Part shown: positions 1 to 5,526 of the stretch, piece by piece | Layout: each line of letters begins with the position of its first letter | Numbering within the stretch: position 1 is the first letter of the stretch | Source: Actinomycetes bacterium | Lineage (GTDB): Bacteria; Actinomycetota; Actinomycetes; JAHEKZ01 | DNA: 10,889 bases | Assembly: GCA_027117675.1 (NCBI GenBank) | Contig: JAJAYM010000161.1 | Span: 1 to 10,889 of the forward strand | Direction of reading: 5' to 3' | Program-made: the position numbers and the translations under genes | Notes under the pieces: model-generated | Database searches by the model: none | Seen by the model: only the letters and a program-made list of their open reading frames with translations | What the model was told of the DNA's origin: nothing

Positions 1-28
1 CATTGGGAGTGGCGGCTGACGCCCTCAC
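1..28 (-). CDS. Start of downstream gene, 5' end only (possibly proB)
   Basis: A GTG at 28-26 overlaps the obgE stop (TGA at 27-25) as GTGA, the usual sign of translational coupling. A GGGAG ribosome binding site lies 8 nt upstream, at 41-37 inside the obgE end. The frame stays open to the edge and reads M-R-A-S-A-A-T-P-N. An ATG at 3-1 is an alternative start but has no Shine-Dalgarno sequence before it. In many actinobacteria obgE is followed by proB (glutamate 5-kinase, first step of proline synthesis). That identity is inferred from gene order only; nothing in these few codons shows it. Confidence 0.35.
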
Positions 29-1392
29 AAGTCACGCTCCCATGCTTCGACTCGCCGGTCGGTGCCCCGCGGGCTCTGCAGTTGCTCAGCGCCGCTTTGC
101 AGCTGAGGGGCGAAGTCGAAGACGACGCCGTCCTCGTCGTCGCCGATCACGACCTCGGCACCCGGCTCAGCGCCTTTGGCGACCAAGGTCTCCTCGACGC
201 CGAGACGGGCCAGCCGATCAGAGAGATAGCCGACCGCCTCGTCGTTGCTGAAGTCGGTCTGTCGCACCCAGCGTTCAGGCTTGTGCCCGCGCACCCGGAA
301 GCGACCCTCCTCGACCGTCACGGTGAACCCGGCGTCATCGACGGGGGTTGGCCGCAGCACCACACGGGTGGCCTCCGGTTCGGGCAGGGCCGCTCGGTAC
401 TGCTGGACCACCTCGGCGAGGGCGAAGCAGAGCTGGCGCAGGCCTTCGTGACTCACCGCCGAGACCGCGAAAACCGGCCAGCCACGTTCAGCGAGCTCTG
501 GCGTCACGAGATCGGCGAGCTCGCGAGCCTCCGGGACGTCGATCTTGTTGAGCACGACAACGCGGGGGCGGTCGGAGAGCCCGCCATAGGCGGCGAGCTC
601 GTCCTCCAGCACCTGAAGGTCAGTCAGCGGATCGCGGTTCGGTTCGAGGGTGGCGCAGTCGAGCACGTGTACCAGGACGGCACAACGCTCGATGTGGCGA
701 AGGAACTCGTGGCCGAGCCCCTTTCCCTCGCTCGCCCCCGGGATCAGCCCTGGGACGTCGGCAATGGTGAAGCGCGTCGACCCCGCCTGGACGACTCCGA
801 GGTTCGGCACCAGGGTCGTGAAGGGGTAGTCGGCGATCTTCGGACGGGCTGCTGAGACGGACGCGACCAGGCTCGACTTGCCTGCGCTGGGAAAGCCCAC
901 CAGGCCGACGTCGGCGACGGTCTTGAGCTCAAGGACGACGTCGGCTTCGATGCCCGGTTCGCCGAGCAGGGCGAAGCCAGGTGCGCGACGCCGCGGGGAC
1001 GCCAGCGAAGCATTTCCGAGCCCACCTGAGCCCCCCGGTGCGATCACCCAGCGGGTGCCATCACCGGTGAGGTCGACGATGGCCTCACCGTCGAGACCAA
1101 CAACGACGGTGCCCTCCGGCACTGGTAGGACCAAGTCGTCGCCGTCAGCGCCGCTGCGATGTCCGCCCATTCCGGGCTTACCGTGACCGGCCTTGCGGTG
1201 CGGGCTGTGGTGGTAGTCGAGCAGCGTTGTCACATTGCGATCAACGACGAGCACGACCTCGCCGCCGCGTCCACCGTTACCGCCGTCCGGACCACCAAAG
1301 GGCTTGAACTTCTCGCGGTGCACCGAAGCGCAGCCGTTACCGCCCCGACCGCCAGCTGCATGGAGAAGAACGCGGTCAACAAACGTGGCCAT
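25..1392 (-). CDS. obgE: GTPase Obg (50S ribosome assembly GTPase)
   Basis: 455-residue Obg/CgtA GTPase, a usual length for actinobacteria. These proteins bind GTP/GDP weakly, associate with the large ribosomal subunit in the cytoplasm and act in 50S assembly and in ppGpp-linked stress control. Seen: the glycine-rich Obg fold at about 1-158, with GGRGGNG and GGPDGGNGGRGG repeats and the GMGGHRSGADGDDLVLPVPEGT block. The G domain follows with P-loop GFPSAGKS (166-173), DVPG (212-215), NKID (282-285) and SAVS (311-314). The C-terminal OCT domain spans about 345-430 (ATRVVLRP, FRVRGHKPERWV). The ATG at 1392 is the right start because a near-perfect AAGGAGG (1408-1402) sits 9 nt upstream. It follows rpmA by 88 bp, the common rplU-rpmA-obgE order. 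All G motifs are intact, so it should be functional. Confidence 0.97.
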   Translation of the reverse strand: MATFVDRVLLHAAGGRGGNGCASVHREKFKPFGGPDGGNGGRGGEVVLVVDRNVTTLLDYHHSPHRKAGHGKPGMGGHRSGADGDDLVLPVPEGTVVVGLDGEAIVDLTGDGTRWVIAPGGSGGLGNASLASPRRRAPGFALLGEPGIEADVVLELKTVADVGLVGFPSAGKSSLVASVSAARPKIADYPFTTLVPNLGVVQAGSTRFTIADVPGLIPGASEGKGLGHEFLRHIERCAVLVHVLDCATLEPNRDPLTDLQVLEDELAAYGGLSDRPRVVVLNKIDVPEARELADLVTPELAERGWPVFAVSAVSHEGLRQLCFALAEVVQQYRAALPEPEATRVVLRPTPVDDAGFTVTVEEGRFRVRGHKPERWVRQTDFSNDEAVGYLSDRLARLGVEETLVAKGAEPGAEVVIGDDEDGVVFDFAPQLQSGAEQLQSPRGTDRRVEAWERDL

Positions 1393-1401
1393 GGCGTCCT
1401 G

Positions 1402-1408
1402 CCTCCTT
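1402..1408 (-). promoter_or_regulatory. Ribosome binding site of obgE
   Basis: AAGGAGG on the minus strand, 9 nt before the ATG of obgE. It is one of the strongest Shine-Dalgarno matches in the window and fixes the start of Obg. It also suggests that obgE is translated independently of rpmA, which is 88 bp away. Confidence 0.8.
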
Positions 1409-1437
1409 ACCCACGCTCAGATACACGAAGGGCCCCA

Positions 1438-1464
1438 CCCGAAATCGGGCGAGGCCAGACCTCG
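1438..1464 (-). repeat. Two adjacent short hairpins between rpmA and obgE
   Basis: On the minus strand two small inverted repeats follow the rpmA stop. The first is CGAGG/CCTCG with a 5-nt loop (1464-1450) and the second is CCCG/CGGG with a 4-nt loop (1449-1438). No run of T follows, so a strong intrinsic terminator is not indicated. They could act as a partial terminator, an RNase processing site or simply chance structure in G/C-rich DNA. The 88-bp gap holds no gene. Confidence 0.35.
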
Positions 1465-1480
1465 TGGCGTGCCGTTGGCG

Positions 1481-1735
1481 CTATTGCGCCGAGACGATGT
1501 TGACGACCCGACGACCACGGCGAGTGCCGAACTCGACGGCGCCGGAGGTCAGGGCGAAGAGCGTGTCGTCGCCACCGCGGCCGACGTTGCGGCCAGGGTG
1601 GAAGTGGGTGCCGCGCTGGCGAACGATGATCTCGCCGGCGTTGACGACTTCACCACCAAAGCGCTTGACGCCGAGGCGCTGGGAGTTCGAGTCGCGACCG
1701 TTGCGCGTCGATGATGCACCTTTTTTGTGGGCCAT
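1481..1735 (-). CDS. rpmA: 50S ribosomal protein L27
   Basis: 84-residue bL27, the normal length. L27 sits near the peptidyl-transferase centre of the 50S subunit, where its flexible N-terminus reaches towards the tRNA acceptor ends. Seen: the N-terminal MAHKKGASSTRNGRDS block and the L27 signature GTHFHPGRNVGRG at 42-54 followed by DDTLFAL. It begins directly with MAHKKG and so lacks the N-terminal extension that the Prp protease removes in Firmicutes. The ATG at 1735 lies only 9 nt after the rplU stop. The nearest Shine-Dalgarno, GAAGGAG (1744-1738), is just 2 nt from the ATG, shorter than usual, so coupling to rplU translation probably helps initiation. The protein is basic and ends in SAQ before a TAG stop. 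Confidence 0.97.
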   Translation of the reverse strand: MAHKKGASSTRNGRDSNSQRLGVKRFGGEVVNAGEIIVRQRGTHFHPGRNVGRGGDDTLFALTSGAVEFGTRRGRRVVNIVSAQ

Positions 1736-1744
1736 GGCTCCTTC

Positions 1745-2071
1745 TCACTTCCCCGCTGCGACGCCGGCGGCGATGCTGGTGATGGTGACTTCGGTGTACT
1801 TCTGTCGGTGTCCCTGCCGCTTGCGGTAGCCGGTCTTGTTCTTGAACTTCATGATGGTGATCTTCGGGCCCTTGATGGCTCCGACGATCTCAGCGGTCAC
1901 CGTGACGGCGGCCAACGCCTTCGGGTCGCTGGTGACCACGTCACCATCGACGACGAGCACCGCAGGGAGCGTGATCGAGCTGCCTGGCTCACCGTCGACC
2001 TTGTCGATCTGGACGACGTCGCCGACCGCGACCTTCTCCTGGCGGCCGCCAGCGCGGACAATCGCGTACAC
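1745..2071 (-). CDS. rplU: 50S ribosomal protein L21
   Basis: 108-residue bL21, a 50S subunit protein that contacts 23S rRNA and L20. Seen: the start block MYAIVRAGGRQEKV, the central GDVVQIDKV, and the family signature IMKFKNKTGYRKRQGHRQKYT spanning residues 74-93, rich in Arg/Lys for rRNA contact. The start is a GTG (2071-2069), chosen because the conserved YAIVRAGGRQEK begins immediately after it and a GAGGAG ribosome binding site lies 6 nt upstream. It is the first gene of the rplU-rpmA-obgE group and follows rne after a 174-bp gap. The gap is long enough for a separate promoter or a regulatory leader. Confidence 0.97.
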   Translation of the reverse strand: MYAIVRAGGRQEKVAVGDVVQIDKVDGEPGSSITLPAVLVVDGDVVTSDPKALAAVTVTAEIVGAIKGPKITIMKFKNKTGYRKRQGHRQKYTEVTITSIAAGVAAGK

Positions 2072-2077
2072 CGCGAA

Positions 2078-2083
2078 CTCCTC
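2078..2083 (-). promoter_or_regulatory. Ribosome binding site of rplU, supporting a GTG start
   Basis: GAGGAG on the minus strand, 6 nt before the GTG of rplU. It decides the start because no ATG is available in frame at the conserved N-terminus of L21. Confidence 0.75.
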
Positions 2084-2116
2084 ACGTCACCGCCAGTTGG
2101 CAGCGACAGACTCTGG

Positions 2117-2136
2117 GCGAGGCCGGACGGCCTCGC
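2117..2136 (-). repeat. Perfect 8-bp hairpin in the rplU leader
   Basis: GCGAGGCC and GGCCTCGC flank a 4-nt loop, giving a perfect G/C-rich stem-loop 45 bp upstream of the rplU start codon and 109 bp beyond the rne stop. The minus-strand sequence after it (CCCAGAGTCTG) is not T-rich, so it is not a classical terminator for rne. It could be a U-less terminator, a 5' stabilising hairpin, an RNase E cleavage landmark or a ribosomal-protein leader element. Its function is not shown by the sequence. Confidence 0.5.
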
Positions 2137-2138
2137 AG

Positions 2139-2167
2139 TTGATGATCCTTGCGGCTCCGCCCGTCAA
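2139..2167 (-). promoter_or_regulatory. Weak candidate promoter for rplU-rpmA-obgE
   Basis: On the minus strand TTGACG (2167-2162) matches the sigma-70-class -35 box in 5 of 6 positions. It is followed after 17 nt by CATCAA (2144-2139), which matches TATAAT in only 3 of 6. If used, transcription would begin near 2132, placing the 8-bp hairpin at the very 5' end of the mRNA. The poor -10 box makes this tentative. Confidence 0.22.
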
Positions 2168-2197
2168 CCGGTGATCGGGGGCGCGCACGCGGAACGA

Positions 2198-2211
2198 GGC
2201 GCGTCAGCGCC
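2198..2211 (-). repeat. Short hairpin just after rne
   Basis: GGCGC/GCGCC with a 4-nt loop, 35 bp beyond the rne stop on the minus strand, followed by TCGTTCC. It is a possible weak terminator of rne. The stem is short and there is no T-run, so support is limited. Confidence 0.3.
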
Positions 2212-2245
2212 GAGATCTAAGGGTACGGAGTGCCCCATGGGCCGG

Positions 2246-4663
2246 TCAAACCAGGGTGGCATCGGGCTCCGGCTCAGTCGCTGGCTCGGGGGCCGGCTGG
2301 GTGGCGCTAGCCGGCTCTGACTTGTCAGAAACCTCCAGGTCATGGGCGGCACCAACGGTCGCCACCGCCACCTTGGCCAACGCAGCCCTGGCCGCAGCCT
2401 CGCGAGCGGCGACCTCGGGGTCGACCTCGGGAGCGGCCGTCGCCGCAGCCTTGCCCCTGCGCCGACGCGGCGTGCGCTCTTCGCCACGCTTGCTGCTTCC
2501 GTCAGACTGCTTCTTGGCCTCTACCGGATCGAGGGTGACGTGCCGGCCGCGGCCACCGCACTCCTCACAGGTCGTCGAGAATGCCTCGAGCAGGCCCTGC
2601 CCGACGCGCTTGCGGGTCATCTGCACGAGTCCGAGCGACGTGACCTCGGCCACCTGATGCTTGGTGCGGTCGCGGCCAAGGCACTCGACGAGCCGGCGCA
2701 GCACGAGTTCGCGGTTGCTTTCCAGAACCATGTCGATGAAGTCGATCACGATGATTCCGCCGACGTCACGCAAGCGAAGCTGTCGGACGATTTCTTCGGC
2801 CGCCTCGATATTGTTCTTGGTGACTGTCTGTTCAAGGTTGCCGCCTGAGCCGGTGAACTTGCCGGTGTTCACGTCGACAACGACCATCGCCTCAGTGCTG
2901 TCAATGACCAAGTAGCCACCACTGGGCAGCCACACCTTACGGTCGAGAGCTTTGAGCAACTGCTCGTCAACGCGGTGCGAGCCGAAGACGTCGTCGGTGC
3001 CGGTCCATTTCGAGAGGCGCTCGGACAGGTCGGGGGCTACGTGGGTGACGTAGTCATCAACGGTCGCCCAGGCATCATCGCCTGAGATGACGAGCTTGCT
3101 GAAGTCTTCGTTGAAGACGTCACGGATGACCCGCACGGTGAGGTCTGGTTCCTCATGCAGCAGTGCTGGCGCGTTGGCACCAGCGGTCTTCTTGGAGATT
3201 GCCTCCCACTGAGCGGTCAGCCGCGCAACATCGCGCTGCAGCTCTTCCTCGCTCGCGCCTTCGGCCGCGGTACGCACGATCACGCCAGCGTCATCGGGAA
3301 CAATCTTCTTCAGGATCGCCTTCAGACGCGAACGCTCAGTGTCGGGCAGTTTACGGCTGATCCCCGTCATCGAGCCGTCAGGTACATAGACCAGGTAGCG
3401 GCCGGGCAACGACACCTGCGCGGTCAGCCGAGCTCCCTTGTGGCCGATGGGGTCCTTGGTCACCTGCACCAGGATCGAGTCGCCCGACTTCATGGCGTGT
3501 TCGATGCGGCGCGGTTGTCCGTCGAGTCCTGCGGCGTCCCAGTTCACCTCGCCGGCGTAGAGCACGGCATTGCGGCCGCGTCCGACGTCGACGAAGGCAG
3601 CCTCCATGCTCGGCAGCACGTTCTGCACCTTAGCCAGGTAGACGTTGCCCACCATGGTGGCCGCCGAGCGCTGAGCGACGTAGTGCTCGACGAGCACGTC
3701 GTCCTCCATGACAGCGATCTGCGTGCGGTCACCCTGCTGGCGGACGGCCATGACGCGGTCGACGGCCTCGCGCCTGGCGAGAAACTCAGACTCAGTCAAG
3801 ATTGGCGGACGGCGGCGGCCCTGCTCGCGGCCCTCGCGGCGGCGCTGCTTCTTGGCCTCGAGGCGGGTCGAGCCCTTGACGCCGGAGATTTCGTCGGACG
3901 CCTTGCGTGGCTCGCGGACGTGGACCACTGTGCGGGCCGGGTCGGCCTCGCCACCGTCACCGTCACCCCCACCGCCCTTGCGCCGGCGCCTGCGGCGACG
4001 GCGAGTGGTCCCGGAGCCACCCTCGTCAGAGTCGTCACCTTCGGCGGCCGACGCGGCATCGTCCTCCGCGCTCTCGTCCTGGCTGCCTTCTTCGCCAGAG
4101 CTCTTGCCCTTGCGACCGCGTCCGCCACGCCTGCGGCGCCGGCGAGTGCCGCCTTCGTCATCGGACTCGGCGGGGCTGTCGGCGTCCGTCGATCCGGGAG
4201 TCACCTCGTCGGCTTCAGTGCTCTTAGGTGCCGCCGACTTCTTGGCAGTCTTCTTGGCCGGCTTGTCGACCGTGACTGGATCGGGTGCCTTAAAGAGCAC
4301 CGACGGCGCTACACCCTCGATCTCTGCAGCCACCTTCTTGGCTGCCGACTTCTTGGTCGCCTTCTTCGCCGTCTTCTTCGTTGGTGCGTCCGCGCCGACT
4401 TCGGTGACAGCTCCGGCGGCCGGCGCAGTCTCTGCTACCGACTTCTTGCTCGTCGCCTTCTTGGTGGACTTTTTGGCTGCGGTCTTCTTGGCGCTCTTCT
4501 TCGCCGCTGGTGCGGCGCTGGCCGACTCTGCGGCCGAACTGCTCTCGGGGATCGGCGGGCCTGCTGGTCGGGCGGCGGCCCGCCGTCGGCTTCGCGGAGC
4601 CGGCTTGGCGGCGGCTGCCGGTGTCTTCGTCGTGCTGGTCGTCGTGGGCTCGTTGTCGAGCAT
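2246..4663 (-). CDS. rne: Ribonuclease E/G with long charged N-terminal extension
   Basis: 805-residue RNase E/G-family endoribonuclease, which cuts single-stranded A/U-rich RNA in mRNA decay and rRNA/tRNA processing. Seen, in order: a low-complexity, probably disordered region (1-290) with three lysine-rich blocks (53-74, 95-110, 135-147) and two arginine tracts (174-187, 221-229) separated by acidic Glu/Asp/Ser stretches. The S1 RNA-binding domain starts at about 339 (GNVYLAKVQNVLPSMEAAFV). The 5'-sensor is marked by GISRKLP (434-440) and VRTAAEG (463-469; R464-T465 match E. coli R169-T170). The DNase I-like catalytic region has D597 (DVNTGK) and D641 (DFIDM), equivalent to E. coli D303 and D346. 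The zinc-link is CEEC (699-702). A basic/acidic tail ends the protein. The ATG at 4663 has a GGAG 8 nt upstream. It lies 80 bp after the DUF2344 gene, a linkage seen widely in bacteria. The extended form is typical of actinobacteria, where the flexible arms are thought to bind RNA and partner proteins. All catalytic residues are present. Confidence 0.95.
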   Translation of the reverse strand: MLDNEPTTTSTTKTPAAAAKPAPRSRRRAAARPAGPPIPESSSAAESASAAPAAKKSAKKTAAKKSTKKATSKKSVAETAPAAGAVTEVGADAPTKKTAKKATKKSAAKKVAAEIEGVAPSVLFKAPDPVTVDKPAKKTAKKSAAPKSTEADEVTPGSTDADSPAESDDEGGTRRRRRRGGRGRKGKSSGEEGSQDESAEDDAASAAEGDDSDEGGSGTTRRRRRRRRKGGGGDGDGGEADPARTVVHVREPRKASDEISGVKGSTRLEAKKQRRREGREQGRRRPPILTESEFLARREAVDRVMAVRQQGDRTQIAVMEDDVLVEHYVAQRSAATMVGNVYLAKVQNVLPSMEAAFVDVGRGRNAVLYAGEVNWDAAGLDGQPRRIEHAMKSGDSILVQVTKDPIGHKGARLTAQVSLPGRYLVYVPDGSMTGISRKLPDTERSRLKAILKKIVPDDAGVIVRTAAEGASEEELQRDVARLTAQWEAISKKTAGANAPALLHEEPDLTVRVIRDVFNEDFSKLVISGDDAWATVDDYVTHVAPDLSERLSKWTGTDDVFGSHRVDEQLLKALDRKVWLPSGGYLVIDSTEAMVVVDVNTGKFTGSGGNLEQTVTKNNIEAAEEIVRQLRLRDVGGIIVIDFIDMVLESNRELVLRRLVECLGRDRTKHQVAEVTSLGLVQMTRKRVGQGLLEAFSTTCEECGGRGRHVTLDPVEAKKQSDGSSKRGEERTPRRRRGKAAATAAPEVDPEVAAREAAARAALAKVAVATVGAAHDLEVSDKSEPASATQPAPEPATEPEPDATLV
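4223..4507 (-). repeat. Degenerate lysine/alanine-coding repeat within rne
   Basis: The minus strand repeats GCCAAGAAG-like units, read on the plus strand as many copies of cttcttgg. They encode AKKSAKKTAAKKSTKK-type sequence at residues 53-147 of RNase E. The pattern resembles the C-terminal tails of histone H1-like and actinobacterial HupB proteins. It is imperfect and in frame, so it is part of the protein and not an independent element. Such tracts are prone to length change by slippage. Confidence 0.75.
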
Positions 4664-4671
4664 CGAGGTAA

Positions 4672-4675
4672 CTCC
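4672..4675 (-). promoter_or_regulatory. Ribosome binding site of rne
   Basis: GGAG on the minus strand, 8 nt before the ATG at 4663. It supports the long N-terminal form of RNase E as the translated product, against a shorter start near the S1 domain. Confidence 0.6.
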
Positions 4676-4695
4676 ATCCGGCCCGAGCGGCGCAC

Positions 4696-4729
4696 CGCCA
4701 CGGGCGAAGTCTTCGGCCCCTCTGGGGGC
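4696..4729 (-). repeat. Overlapping alternative hairpins in the rne leader
   Basis: The 80-bp gap before rne holds GCCCC/GGGGC with a 4-nt loop (4729-4716). The same GGGGC run can instead join a second stem, GGG-C-CGAA / TTCG-CCC, over about 4719-4702. The two structures share bases and cannot form together. RNase E of E. coli controls its own mRNA through 5'-leader hairpins, so an autoregulatory leader is conceivable here. The stems are short, so this stays a hypothesis. The gap contains no gene. Confidence 0.35.
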
Positions 4730-4743
4730 GGTCAGGTCTGGGC

Positions 4744-5526
4744 CTACCGCGGGTGCGGGTCGGCCGCAACGGCATCGCCAACGCTCGCGCGGTCGGCGGC
4801 CAACGGATCGGCTACCGTCCCGCTCTCCGGGTCGAGGGGGCCTTGCGCCAGCCGGGTCACCATGGGTGGGACCGGCGGCGTCAGGCCCGCCACCTGTCGC
4901 AGGGCGGTGAGGATGTCGTCGGGTCGCACGGCGGGTGTCTCATGCCGTACCACCGCTCGCAGTATCGCACAGGGTGCCCCAGAGGCCGTTGAGCCGCTAT
5001 CGGCGGCGAGTCGAACGATGGGGCCCCTTGCGTCGAAACGGCGCGGTCCCGACTTCATCATTCGCTCGACCTCGACCGCACTCTCGGTCATCAGCATGGC
5101 GGTTGCCGCACCCGCCTGACCTGCGGAAACGCCTGGAAGCTCGATCTGCCACTCGGACGCCTGAAGCAGGTCGGCGAGCGCGCCGGGGGCCGCCTCGACA
5201 ACCTCGATGACGTCCAGACCGGGCGGCAGGGCGGCGTCCAGCGAAGCCCGTAGCCGGGCTGGGTCGAGCCGCTCAGTGACCGAGATCTCCAGGTACTCCG
5301 CCTCGCTGGCCGACCCCATGGCGGCGGCCCCGGCGTACGAGATCTTGGGGTGCGGCGTGAATCCGGCGCTGTAGGCCATCGGAACGCCCGCCCTGCGCAG
5401 GGCCCGCTCGAGCGCACGCTGGATGTCGCGGTGGCTGGTGAAGCGCAGCCGTCCCCGTTTGGCGTACCTGACGCGCAGCTTTTGCACGGTCGGCGCGACG
5501 TCGCGCACGGGTGGTTGCCGCGACAT
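4744..5526 (-). CDS. DUF2344 / TIGR03936 radical SAM-linked protein
   Basis: 260-residue protein of the DUF2344 family (TIGR03936, radical SAM-linked protein), for which I know no established biochemical function. Seen: the family hallmark in the N-terminal third, with RYAKRGRLRFTSHRD at 20-34, the RALERALRRAG helix, SAGFTPHPKIS at 53-63 and GSASEAEYLEI at 71-81. The rest is more variable, with a low-complexity, proline- and alanine-rich C-terminus after about 215. There is no signal peptide or membrane segment, so it should be cytosolic. The ATG at 5526-5524 overlaps the stop of the upstream radical SAM gene by one base (TGATG), so the two are probably translationally coupled and act together; in other bacteria the two domains occur fused. 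An upstream in-frame extension to 5742 would lie wholly inside the radical SAM gene and is rejected. The next gene is rne, 80 bp on. Confidence 0.9.
   Translation of the reverse strand: MSRQPPVRDVAPTVQKLRVRYAKRGRLRFTSHRDIQRALERALRRAGVPMAYSAGFTPHPKISYAGAAAMGSASEAEYLEISVTERLDPARLRASLDAALPPGLDVIEVVEAAPGALADLLQASEWQIELPGVSAGQAGAATAMLMTESAVEVERMMKSGPRRFDARGPIVRLAADSGSTASGAPCAILRAVVRHETPAVRPDDILTALRQVAGLTPPVPPMVTRLAQGPLDPESGTVADPLAADRASVGDAVAADPHPR

Noticed and set aside
4223..4507. Possible tandem or CRISPR-like array of cttcttgg units
   Set aside because: Units are irregular, in frame and encode Ala/Lys in RNase E. There are no equal-length spacers.
3155..5119. 654-codon open frame on the plus strand
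   Set aside because: It runs antisense through rne, the rne leader and the DUF2344 gene. Its product is low-complexity Arg/Leu/Ala sequence with no recognisable domain, as expected for a shadow frame in G/C-rich DNA. The minus strand encodes clear conserved proteins.
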